From assembly GCA_018818165.1 (NCBI GenBank), contig JAHISP010000072.1, positions 1 through 35,745 of the forward strand: a DNA stretch of 35,745 nucleotides, given 5' to 3'. Within the stretch, counting starts at the first letter, position 1. Each line of letters starts with the position of its first letter. The DNA is from Bacteroidota bacterium. Lineage in GTDB: Bacteria; Bacteroidota; Ignavibacteria; Ignavibacteriales; Melioribacteraceae. Below are positions 28,519-35,745 of this stretch, one piece after another. A model generated the notes under the pieces. That model was not told where the DNA came from. It made no database searches and worked only from the letters and a program-made list of their open reading frames with translations. The position numbers were made by a program, and so were the translations under genes.

Positions 28519-30636
28519 ATGGAAATAGAAACAAAAAATATAGAAACTACTTTTCACAGTATCGGGTCATCTTCCGATTGGATTGTAATGGTCGTTTATT
28601 TTATTGTTATTATGCTATTTGGAAGTTATTTCGGAAAGTATAATAGAAGCACAAAAGATTTTTTCTTTGGCGGAAGACGTTTTGCATGGTGGTTAATTGC
28701 GTTCTCAATTGTTGCAACTGGCATTGGTAGTCATAGTTTTGTGAAATATTCTGCTAAAGGATTCGAATATGGGTTTTCATCAACTATGACCTATATAAAC
28801 GATTGGTTTTTTCTACCCTTTTTCCTTTTTGGATGGCTTCCAATAATTATTTACACAAAAATTAGATCAATTCCTGAATATTTTGAAAAAAGATTTTCTC
28901 CCTCCGCTAGATTTTTGGCTACAATACTACTTGTGTTTTATATGATTGGTTATATTGGAATAGGGTTTTTAACTCTGGGCAAAGCAATTGTGCCAATGCT
29001 TCCAGAAAATTTTTCAGTTTTGGGTTATCAATTTGATGTAACATTAATGGGAGTAATAATTTTCATTTCTATAATAACAGGTATTTATATCACTTTAGGA
29101 GGACAAACAGCAGTTATATTTACTGATTTACTTCAGGGCGGTGTGCTTCTTTTTGCTGGGTTTTTACTATTCTTTCTTGGAATTTCTTATTTAGGGGGAT
29201 TTGAAAATTTTTGGAATTTATTACCAGTAACGTGGAAGTTGCCATTAGCCGATTTAACTAAACCCCCAGATTTTAACTTTATTGGGATATTTTGGCAGGA
29301 TGGTGTTGCTGGTTCTATTGGATTTTTATTTATGAACATGGGATTAATAATGCGCTTTATGGCTACAAAAAGTGTTGATGAAGGAAGAAAAGCAGCTACA
29401 TTTAATATACTTTTTATGCTTCCACTTTCAGCTATTGTAGTAGGTAACGCTGGTTGGATTGGAAAAGCTCTTTCAATTTCAAATCCTGAACTCGTTCCTC
29501 CATCAACCTCGCCCGATCAAATATTTGTTGTGGTTGCTAATATTGTGGCAATTCCAGGTGTTTTTGGTTTTGTAATGGCAGCATTAACTGCAGCTCTTAT
29601 GTCAACTGTGGACACTTTAATAAACGCAACAGCTGCAATTTATATTAATGATATACATAGACCAATTGTTACTTTTTTTGAAAAAGGAAAAGAAGAAGGC
29701 AAAGGTAAAGATAAAAAAGAATTAGCTGCTGCACGATGGTCGTCAGTTGTTATTACAGCGTTAGGAGTAATTGCTGTGCTAGCGTTTAAGAATTTTCCCA
29801 CAGTGTATGAAGCACATGGATTTTTCCATTCAACTCTAACTCCGCCTTTAGTAATTGCAATATTTCTTGGAATATTCTGGAAAAAATTTACTCCAAGTGC
29901 GGTTATTTCTACATTTATTGGAGGCGTTGCTTTTATGATTATTGGTTTACACGATCCAAATTTAATAACACCTTTTGCTCAAGGAATTGAGATGAATACA
30001 GAGCATCCATATTCTTATATAAGGGCGCTATATAATTTATTTGTATGTGGTGCTGTTGCTGTCATAATTACATATACAACTTCTATGCAGCAAAACTTAG
30101 TTGTTAAAATAAAAAGCAAAATAAACGACAAAGAGATTATTTACAGTTTAGTTTCAGTATCAGTTGTGGTATTTGTTCTTGTTGTATTTAATGTTGGCTT
30201 AGTTTATATTCAGCTAATTGGGGTTTTGGTTTTAAGCTTTGTTGTTGCGGTAATTACAAAATATTTTGTTAAATATGATGCAGTTGCACAGACAGAAGGA
30301 TTAACAGTTTGGTCGTTAGTAAAGGCAAAAGAAGGCTTCAAAGGAAGCAAAGTTAATGAAGAGGAAGGTGAGATAATTAAAGTAACATGGAAAATTAAAG
30401 ATGGTGATGATGATATTGCTAATTTTTCTCAAAATGATATGCGTAAAATGAAAGCAAATGTAGGTGATTTAATTTATCTTTGCGATGCAAGAAAAATACT
30501 TGGTGGTTTAAAATCTGTTCATACAGTTTATGGAGAACCGCACAATGAAGATGGAGTGGTTTTAATTAACAATGAACACCTCTTAAATGGTGTATTTATA
30601 AAAGGCAAATTGCTTACAGCCGAAAAAGAAATGTAA
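28519..30636 (+). CDS. Sodium:solute symporter (SSS family) with C-terminal soluble domain
   Basis: This 705-aa transporter has about 14 membrane helices. SSS-family marks include STKDFFFGGRRFAWWLIAFS at the N-terminus, ITLGGQTAVIFTDLLQGGVL in the middle and MAALTAALMSTVDTLINATA around the sodium-site serine region. An unusual cytoplasmic region of about 110 residues follows the last helix (EEEGEIIKVTWKIKDGDDDI to LLTAEKEM). The substrate is not predictable. A small membrane protein precedes it by 3 bp, and a deoxyhypusine synthase-like gene follows after 43 bp. If the three are one operon, a polyamine-related solute is worth considering, but this is only context. Confidence 0.88.
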   Translation: MEIETKNIETTFHSIGSSSDWIVMVVYFIVIMLFGSYFGKYNRSTKDFFFGGRRFAWWLIAFSIVATGIGSHSFVKYSAKGFEYGFSSTMTYINDWFFLPFFLFGWLPIIIYTKIRSIPEYFEKRFSPSARFLATILLVFYMIGYIGIGFLTLGKAIVPMLPENFSVLGYQFDVTLMGVIIFISIITGIYITLGGQTAVIFTDLLQGGVLLFAGFLLFFLGISYLGGFENFWNLLPVTWKLPLADLTKPPDFNFIGIFWQDGVAGSIGFLFMNMGLIMRFMATKSVDEGRKAATFNILFMLPLSAIVVGNAGWIGKALSISNPELVPPSTSPDQIFVVVANIVAIPGVFGFVMAALTAALMSTVDTLINATAAIYINDIHRPIVTFFEKGKEEGKGKDKKELAAARWSSVVITALGVIAVLAFKNFPTVYEAHGFFHSTLTPPLVIAIFLGIFWKKFTPSAVISTFIGGVAFMIIGLHDPNLITPFAQGIEMNTEHPYSYIRALYNLFVCGAVAVIITYTTSMQQNLVVKIKSKINDKEIIYSLVSVSVVVFVLVVFNVGLVYIQLIGVLVLSFVVAVITKYFVKYDAVAQTEGLTVWSLVKAKEGFKGSKVNEEEGEIIKVTWKIKDGDDDIANFSQNDMRKMKANVGDLIYLCDARKILGGLKSVHTVYGEPHNEDGVVLINNEHLLNGVFIKGKLLTAEKEM

Positions 30637-30679
30637 GCTAAATACTAGTTTTTGATTTATTAATTATTTAGAGAATAAC

Positions 30680-31702
30680 ATGTTAACAAAAAAAGATTAC
30701 TTAAAAGACGTTATTAAACATATTGATATTAAAGAGCATAACGTTGTTCCTTTGGTTGAATCAATGGGCAAAATGGCATTTTCTGCAAGGGATTTAAGCC
30801 GCGCAGCTAGCATTTATGATATGATGCTCAAGGACAAAGACACAGCAATTATTTTAACTATTGCTGGTTCAATTTTTAGTGCTGGATTAAAAAAGATTGT
30901 TCACGATTTAGTTGATAACAATATGGTGGATGCAATTGTTTCAACTGGTGCTTTAATGGTTGACCAAGATTTTTTTGAAGCTCTTGGATTTAAACATTAC
31001 ATTGGCTCGCCTGATGTTGACGATAACGAAATGCGAGAACTGCACATTGATAGAATTTATGACACATTTATTGATGAAGATGAGCTACGCGTTTGTGATG
31101 ATACAACTGCTGCAATTTTCGATTCGTTAGAACCACGTCCATATTCATCACGAGAATTACTTAAAGAATTTGGAAAATATTTGGATGAAAATGGCGGACC
31201 AAAAGTTGACGATAGCATAATTTACAAAGCATACAAAAAGAATGTTCCTTTATTTGTTCCAGCGTTCTCGGATTGTTCTGCCGGCTTTGGAATTGTAATG
31301 CACCAATATAAAAATCCAGAAAAACATGTCTCTTTCGATTCTGGAAAAGATTTTCTGGAATTGACTAAAATTAAATTAGCTAACAGAGAAACTGGAATTT
31401 TTATGGTCGGCGGTGGAGTTCCCAAAAACTTTACGCAAGATATTGTTGTTGCGGCTGAAATTTTACAAGATGATGCTCCAATGCACAAATACGCTGTTCA
31501 AATTACAGTTGCTGATGTTCGAGATGGCGCTCTTTCAAGCTCAACTCTTAAAGAAGCAAGCAGTTGGGGAAAAGTTGAAACCACTTACGAACAAATGGTT
31601 TATTCCGAAGCAACACTTGCATTGCCTTTAATTACCAGCTATGCTTACCATAAAGGTAGTTGGAAGGAACGTACAGGAAAAGAATTGAGTAAGTTATTCT
31701 AA
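30680..31702 (+). CDS. Deoxyhypusine synthase-family protein
   Basis: This 340-aa protein belongs to the deoxyhypusine synthase fold. It has the NAD-binding stretches LTIAGSIFSAGLKKIVHDLV, VSTGALMVDQD and MVGGGVPKNFTQD. The C-terminal DGALSSSTLKEASSWGK contains the lysine (Lys298) equivalent to the covalent-intermediate lysine of the eukaryotic enzyme. Bacteria lack eIF5A, so the natural substrate is probably a free polyamine such as putrescine, giving homospermidine, as shown for some relatives; for this protein that is inference. It follows the SSS symporter by 43 bp on the same strand. The length matches the family. Confidence 0.9.
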   Translation: MLTKKDYLKDVIKHIDIKEHNVVPLVESMGKMAFSARDLSRAASIYDMMLKDKDTAIILTIAGSIFSAGLKKIVHDLVDNNMVDAIVSTGALMVDQDFFEALGFKHYIGSPDVDDNEMRELHIDRIYDTFIDEDELRVCDDTTAAIFDSLEPRPYSSRELLKEFGKYLDENGGPKVDDSIIYKAYKKNVPLFVPAFSDCSAGFGIVMHQYKNPEKHVSFDSGKDFLELTKIKLANRETGIFMVGGGVPKNFTQDIVVAAEILQDDAPMHKYAVQITVADVRDGALSSSTLKEASSWGKVETTYEQMVYSEATLALPLITSYAYHKGSWKERTGKELSKLF

Positions 31703-31709
31703 AATTGAA

Positions 31710-31759
31710 GGAATGATGGAATGATGGAAGGTTGAAATATTTTTACTTTCCATTATTCC
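31710..31759. repeat. Imperfect inverted repeat after the synthase gene
   Basis: GGAATGATGGAA (31710-31721) pairs with TTCCATTATTCC (31748-31759) with one wobble pair. A second ATGATGGAA lies directly beside the first arm. It may act as terminator of the symporter-synthase unit, although no T-run follows. Confidence 0.5.
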
Positions 31760-31817
31760 CAAATTCCAATAAGTTATACTAAATTATTTTTTTCAGGTTC
31801 TCAGCTCAAATATTAAA

Positions 31818-31942
31818 GTTTCTACAAAATATAGATTTATTTCTTTGTCATTTCGAACGAATGTGAGAAATCTCGCACAATTTGAAAGATTTCTCACCCA
31901 CAAAACGGGTTCGAAATGACAGATTCATTATTTTGTAGAAAC
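31818..31942. repeat. Nested palindromic element (three stacked inverted repeats)
   Basis: The outer arms GTTTCTACAAAAT pair at 31818-31830 and 31930-31942. The middle arms GTCATTTCGAAC pair at 31847-31858 and 31909-31920. The inner arms GTGAGAAATCT pair at 31863-31873 and 31887-31897. All three are perfect and concentric, giving one 125-bp cruciform-like unit. The TGTCATTTCGA core looks like a dispersed palindromic repeat of this bacterial group; a non-autonomous mobile element is likely. Confidence 0.8.
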
Positions 31943-31987
31943 CCTATTTAATAAAAGGACGCAAATTATGCGACCATTATTTTTTTA

Positions 31988-33070
31988 CTAAAAGAAAAAA
32001 TTTAACCCAAGTCCAGTTTTAAAACGTATTGTTGTATTTTCGACATCTTCTTCACCACGCTCAGTTACTAATCCCATATAAATATTTTCCCATTTATATG
32101 TTGATGATGCGGAATTATATTTTACTTTAAAAAACCCAGAAAGAGAAAGTGATTCTGAAATTGCATATTCTGTTCCAAAACCAAAAGAAATAATTATAGG
32201 TGAATTTAATCCTTCTATAAATTCATTTTCATTATTTTTATATATGTGATCATTTGTTTGACCTGAATAATGTGATTTATAATAACTATCGGCAAAAGCA
32301 AATTGTTTACCAATACTTAAAGTAATAAATGGATTCACATTGCCAACTTCAAAATTTCCAAAGTAGCGCTTCAGACCAATTTCAAAGAGAAATTTATCCA
32401 TGGAATTTTGATTTTCATAAGAACTTGATGAAATAGTGCCCTCCCAAGTATTATGGTTAGTAGTTGTAGAAGTAATTCTGAATAAATCCGCACTATATCC
32501 AATGGACAAAATGGCAAATAAATTATTAGCAACATTAAATCCTAATTGAGATTCCATTGAAACCAAGTTTTGCTCAAGTTCATAATAGAGGGTCGGATAA
32601 AGCCAATCAAGAGTAGTATTGGGAGAAATTCTATAAATATGCGGGTTATATGCAAAAATCAATTGTTTAGTTATAGATGGGAAATAATGAATTGCAAAAG
32701 TCCATCTTTTATCACCGTTAAAATAATATGCTGGTTCATCAAAAACTAACTTTGGTTGGTTAATTAAAAAACTATAATCAGCATTTCGCTTTTTCAGAAA
32801 AGCATTAATTGAATCAAGTGAAACAGAATATCCAGTTGATTCAGAATACACTAATCCCAAGTCGCCAATTGTTATTTCACTAATTGTATTAAGAAAAATT
32901 TTAGACTCAGAATTATCAACTGATTTAAAAATTATGTAATTGCTGTTTACCTCTTGAACAAAGCAATTTTGTGAAATTGTTGATTTTGAAACTAAATTGT
33001 CTGGGTTGTAGTTTTCTTGTGAATAAATTAATGTTGAAAGTATCAAAAGAATAGAAAAAAATGACTTCAT
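31988..33070 (-). CDS. Predicted outer-membrane beta-barrel protein, function unknown
   Basis: This 360-aa protein has a signal peptide (MKSFFSILLILSTLIYSQ), a short N-terminal region of about 90 residues, then a run of alternating amphipathic strands typical of an outer-membrane barrel (WTFAIHYFPSITKQLIFAYN, FLFEIGLKRYFGNFEVGNVN, SLSLSGFFKVKYN). It ends in FKTGLGLNFFF, the aromatic C-terminus expected for insertion by BamA. No known family was recognised. GAGG six bases upstream favours the ATG at 33070 over the one at 33082. It lies downstream of a TonB-dependent receptor but is separated from it by a strong terminator. Confidence 0.75.
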   Translation of the reverse strand: MKSFFSILLILSTLIYSQENYNPDNLVSKSTISQNCFVQEVNSNYIIFKSVDNSESKIFLNTISEITIGDLGLVYSESTGYSVSLDSINAFLKKRNADYSFLINQPKLVFDEPAYYFNGDKRWTFAIHYFPSITKQLIFAYNPHIYRISPNTTLDWLYPTLYYELEQNLVSMESQLGFNVANNLFAILSIGYSADLFRITSTTTNHNTWEGTISSSSYENQNSMDKFLFEIGLKRYFGNFEVGNVNPFITLSIGKQFAFADSYYKSHYSGQTNDHIYKNNENEFIEGLNSPIIISFGFGTEYAISESLSLSGFFKVKYNSASSTYKWENIYMGLVTERGEEDVENTTIRFKTGLGLNFFF

Positions 33071-33478
33071 TTTATGCCTCATTATTTTAGTAATAGGATG
33101 TAAATATATAATTAAATTAAAAGCTCTGAAAGAGAAAAAATTATCCCATTAGCACTAAATATTTATTGGAATCAATAGAAAAAAAACTATGTGCTTAATT
33201 GCATATCACTTTAGGTTCCAAAATTGTCATTATAAAATGCAAATGTCAAAAGAGAAATTTCAAACAAATATCAAAAACGAATTTTAAAAAAAGCCCAACT
33301 TTTACCAAATGAAAACTGAAAAGCCCAACTTTTCAAAAAAGTTGGGCTTTTTAAACCGCAAAGTTTGGATATTAGAAATTGATATTTGGATATTATTTTG
33401 TTTTTTATAGTTTGTCATTTGGTCTTTCAAAACGAAATTCATTAGTAACCAAAACTATTGACTTGCAGTCCATAGTGA
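33071..33478. other. Intergenic region with stacked terminator arms
   Basis: No gene is present. It holds the terminator at 33319-33351, an additional left-arm copy (AAAAGCCCAACTTT) near 33289-33302, and a 10-bp stem with one mismatch at 33454-33476 just past the receptor gene's stop. The promoter of the beta-barrel gene must lie near its left end, but no motif stands out. Confidence 0.5.
33319..33351. terminator. Strong bidirectional terminator downstream of the TonB receptor gene
   Basis: AAAAGCCCAACTTTT pairs perfectly over 15 bp with AAAAGTTGGGCTTTT around a 3-base loop, with A- and T-runs on either side. It lies 128 bp beyond the receptor stop on the minus strand. Confidence 0.85.
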
Positions 33479-35293
33479 TTATTTGCTTAAACTAAATTTT
33501 ACTCCTCCTGCAATCCAACGTCCAGGCAAAGTAATTCCAATAAAATCAAAGTAATCAACGTTAAAGAGATTGGTTGCTTTTATAAAAACATTGAAGTTGT
33601 TAAAGGATTTATTAATACTTAAATCGGTAATAAAATTACTTTCGGAATTATATCTATCTTCATATCGGAAGTACCAATTTGTTTCTATATCCCAAACTAA
33701 ATTGTGATTTATTGAAACAATTCCATGGTGTTTCAAGTACTTTAATAAATATCGGGAAGTAAATTTATCTTGTGTGTAATCGGAATTTAAGTATGTGTAT
33801 TTTATGTCAATATTATTTATCAATTGTTGTTTTAATAATTCACTTAAATTAAGATTAAAGTTTAACTCAATTCCTGCTGTGTTTAATTCCGCAATATTCA
33901 TTGCAGACCAAGGAAGTTTTGTACTGACTTGAACATAGTCAATAATATTTGTCCCAGATTTATAAAATAGTGAAGTCGACAAAGTAAAATTTGAGTTGAA
34001 ATATTTTGCTCCAATTTCATAGTTGGTAGTTTCTTCAAAAGACAAATTGGAATTTCCAATAATAGTTGGGCTTTTGTAAAATAACTCTGTGTATGTTGGA
34101 ATTCTGAAACCACGACTAAAGTTTGCAAATAGATTTAAATTTTTAGCTGCCGAATATCCTAATTCAATGCCAGGCCAAAGTTTCCAGCCAATTGTTGAAT
34201 AATTGTAAGCGAAGCCACTAATTCCCAAATAAAAATTGTTAAACTCTGGAAGTTTTTGTTCAACAAATATGCCCATTCTGTTTCTGTTGTGGTTGCCAAG
34301 ATTATTACTTTCAATTTTATCATAAACAAACTCACCGCCAAATGAAGTTTCTCCAATTTCGGATTTTAGAAACAAATCCGCTTCAACTCCATAAATATTA
34401 GTTGTGTGATTGTTTTTATAAAATGAAGGATTTGTTTTATTCAAAAGGAATTCATCCTCATTATTTCGCCAATAAAACTTTGTGGAATAATTTAAGTCAT
34501 CATTTCCAAACTCTGCAGAAGCTTTGACTAACGCAGTTTTTGTATGTTCAAATTGTAGTGGAAATGCAGTTGTGTAAAAGCTATTTGCGCCGTATGATTT
34601 ATCATTGTAGCCAATAAAAATATCAATAATGCTTTTGGAAGTTGTGTAAGATGCACCATAAGATAAGTTTGTAATATCATATTCCGTATTTTCTTGATAA
34701 CCGTTTGAGTGATTTTTTTCAATTGAGATGTTATTACTTAGATTTCCTAAATTGAAACTCCCAAATAAAGAGCCAGAATAAAGTCCAAAATCACCACTTT
34801 CGGCAAATGCACTTATGCTATTAAATTTATTTCGCTTTGTTCTAAAATTTACCAATCCACTAAAAGCATTTGCACCATTTATGTTGGATGAATTTCCTTT
34901 TACAATTTCAATCTGCTCAATGTTTAACAAAGTAATTGGTAAATTCAAATTGTGATGACCAGTTTGTGGATCAATAATTTTTATTCCATCAAGCATTATC
35001 AGTGTTTGCTCAAAATTTCCGCCACGGATTCCTAAATCCGCTTGCACTCCATTTGCACCACGTTGACTAAGTTCAACGGAATTTGAGTAGCTTAAAAAAT
35101 CATGAACGCAATTTATTGGAGAAGATTCAATCTTTTGTAAAGGAATAATTTCCATGCTTCGGTTTACATCAAAAAGCAAAGCTGGTCTGTGTAACGATGT
35201 AACCACAATATCATCTAATTTGTATTTTAGTGAGTCTTGTGCAAAAAGTGAATTTAATGTTATTATTAATAGTAAAGTAAATAGTTTTTTCAT
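33479..35293 (-). CDS. TonB-dependent outer-membrane receptor (BtuB/vitamin or siderophore type)
   Basis: This 604-aa protein has a signal peptide (MKKLFTLLLIITLNSLFAQ). The TonB-box region and plug domain follow (KLDDIVVTSLHRPALLFDV, QADLGIRGGNFEQTLIMLDG, LLNIEQIEIVKGNSSNINGA), then a 22-strand-type barrel. FSRGFRIPTYTELFYKSP and the final ATNLFNVDYFDFIG...PGRWIAGGVKFSLSK are typical receptor signatures. It should import a scarce ligand across the outer membrane using TonB energy; cobalamin-type (BtuB-like) is the closest impression, but the substrate is unproven. AAAGGATAAA before the ATG at 35293 decides the start over an upstream in-frame ATG at 35362. It is a single-gene unit. Confidence 0.9.
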   Translation of the reverse strand: MKKLFTLLLIITLNSLFAQDSLKYKLDDIVVTSLHRPALLFDVNRSMEIIPLQKIESSPINCVHDFLSYSNSVELSQRGANGVQADLGIRGGNFEQTLIMLDGIKIIDPQTGHHNLNLPITLLNIEQIEIVKGNSSNINGANAFSGLVNFRTKRNKFNSISAFAESGDFGLYSGSLFGSFNLGNLSNNISIEKNHSNGYQENTEYDITNLSYGASYTTSKSIIDIFIGYNDKSYGANSFYTTAFPLQFEHTKTALVKASAEFGNDDLNYSTKFYWRNNEDEFLLNKTNPSFYKNNHTTNIYGVEADLFLKSEIGETSFGGEFVYDKIESNNLGNHNRNRMGIFVEQKLPEFNNFYLGISGFAYNYSTIGWKLWPGIELGYSAAKNLNLFANFSRGFRIPTYTELFYKSPTIIGNSNLSFEETTNYEIGAKYFNSNFTLSTSLFYKSGTNIIDYVQVSTKLPWSAMNIAELNTAGIELNFNLNLSELLKQQLINNIDIKYTYLNSDYTQDKFTSRYLLKYLKHHGIVSINHNLVWDIETNWYFRYEDRYNSESNFITDLSINKSFNNFNVFIKATNLFNVDYFDFIGITLPGRWIAGGVKFSLSK

Positions 35294-35440
35294 TTTATCC
35301 TTTGTGAATAGAAAATTTGTAGGAAATTTGTCATTCCCGAATGTTTTTATTGGGAATCTCATTTAGTAAAAGAGTTTCAATTTAAAGCAATGTAATTGTA
35401 GCTAAATATAACTAGAATGTGCTTTGTGTATTTAATGGAA

Positions 35441-35496
35441 TTTCACAAACATGAACAGAAATGAGAATTTCTGCCGAGCCGAGTGTGTTTGTGAAA
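35441..35496. repeat. Nested inverted repeat
   Basis: TTTCACAAACA (35441-35451) pairs perfectly with TGTTTGTGAAA (35486-35496). Inside it, AGAAAT (35457-35462) pairs with ATTTCT (35467-35472). The concentric design resembles the element at 31818-31942, although the sequence differs. Confidence 0.65.
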
Positions 35497-35568
35497 GAAC
35501 GAGTGACTGCAATTATAAAATTAAAATTACAATCCAAATGTAAATAGAAGAAATTATGAAGTCAAATT

Positions 35569-35602
35569 ACCCCACTATTTTTAGATTAAAAAACAGTGGG
35601 GT
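35569..35602. repeat. Long hairpin at the edge of the IS element
   Basis: ACCCCACT pairs with AGTGGGGT. After one mismatch, TTTTT pairs with AAAAA, around a 6-base loop. It sits just before the presumed IS left end and may be a terminator or a target-site hairpin. Confidence 0.6.
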
Positions 35603-35610
35603 TCCACATC

Positions 35611-35745
35611 TGTCCAAAACGATAAAATAGAAAAAAGCAGGCTCCAACTCAGCAAAATAACTTTGCTGAGCATAAATTTGTTTTTCGGAAATAAATTTAA
35701 ATAAGGAGCCACAATGAACATAACACTTTTTAGTCAATTATTGCA
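35611..35745 (+). mobile_element. Left end of an IS4-family insertion sequence (cut by window)
   Basis: The assignment rests on the transposase start at 35714. A perfect 9-bp hairpin (CTCAGCAAA at 35648-35656, TTTGCTGAG at 35662-35670) precedes the gene, as often seen in IS leaders that block outside transcription. The exact left terminus is not provable here; TGTCCAAAAC at 35611 is a candidate. Confidence 0.55.
35714..35745 (+). CDS. IS4-family transposase, N-terminal fragment
   Basis: Only the first ten codons fall in the window (MNITLFSQLL). This start resembles IS4-group transposases common in Bacteroidota and Chlorobi relatives. An AAGGAG site five bases upstream of the ATG supports a real start. 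Catalytic residues are outside the window, so intactness cannot be judged. Confidence 0.6.
   Translation, partial: MNITLFSQLL

Larger units (their letters stand above)
35294..35713. other. Intergenic region between the receptor gene and the IS element
   Basis: No gene is seen. It contains the nested palindrome at 35441-35496, the hairpin at 35569-35602, and then the leading end of the insertion sequence. The receptor promoter should lie near 35300-35440, but none is clear. Confidence 0.5.

Noticed and set aside
31818-31835. GTTTCTAC resembling part of a purine riboswitch core
   Set aside because: It is one arm of a perfect inverted repeat and lies downstream of a gene, not in a leader; the other riboswitch elements are missing.
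1-35745. tRNA or rRNA genes
   Set aside because: No cloverleaf with a TTCGANTC-type arm or rRNA signature was recognised on either strand by eye; a covariance-model scan would settle it.

Overview
The window is strongly AT-rich bacterial DNA. Three proteins carry C-terminal type IX secretion (T9SS) sorting domains built on the NYPNPFNPST motif. It also holds OmpA- and TonB-type outer-membrane proteins, clear GGAGG/AAGGAG ribosome-binding sites, T9SS-tagged multiheme cytochromes and a System I cytochrome c maturation cluster. Together these point to Ignavibacteria / Ignavibacteriota (the Chlorobi-Bacteroidota side of the tree), probably an environmental or metagenomic lineage. The phylum call is an inference from protein style, not from a marker gene.

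Layout. 1-1.1 kb: a two-gene DUF1670-type element, cut by the left edge. 1.15-3.8 kb: a secreted ChbG/YdjC-type deacetylase and an OmpA/TSP3 outer-membrane protein. 3.8-5.1 kb: a decayed IS1380 transposase. 5.1-9.8 kb: a cyclic-nucleotide-binding-domain ion channel, repeat-rich spacer DNA, a large beta-propeller-like T9SS protein, and a second, truncated copy of the channel's 3' end. 9.9-11.6 kb: a tryptophan attenuator (16-aa leader peptide with four consecutive Trp codons, then two terminator hairpins) in front of a TrpB2-type tryptophan synthase beta chain. 11.7-13.7 kb: a small membrane protein and an NCS2 purine permease, convergent on a shared terminator. 13.9-21.2 kb: two tandem nonaheme, T9SS-tagged cytochromes that share a 44-bp upstream element, and a divergent OmpR-type two-component system. 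21.2-25.0 kb: ccmC-ccmD-ccmE-ccmF, with a CxxxY-type CcmE and a ccmD that starts with TTG. 25.3-28.0 kb: rhodanese, membrane protein, a decayed HD-GYP-like C-terminus, and a receiver-HDOD regulator. 28.3-31.7 kb: small membrane protein, sodium:solute symporter and a deoxyhypusine synthase-like enzyme. 31.7-35.3 kb: two outer-membrane proteins separated by strong hairpins. 35.4-35.7 kb: palindromic repeats and the start of an IS4-family element.

How the parts fit. The 13.9-25 kb block reads as one theme: secreted multiheme cytochromes, the machinery that attaches their heme, and a sensor/regulator pair placed divergently from them. It is a candidate locus for cell-surface electron transfer. 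The most distinctive regulatory item is the leader-peptide attenuator in front of a lone trpB2. It implies that this enzyme, often regarded as an auxiliary indole-salvage form, is controlled by charged tRNA-Trp. Several repeat families (21-bp tandem units, paired hairpin repeats, nested palindromes) and broken genes show that the spacers have been rearranged.
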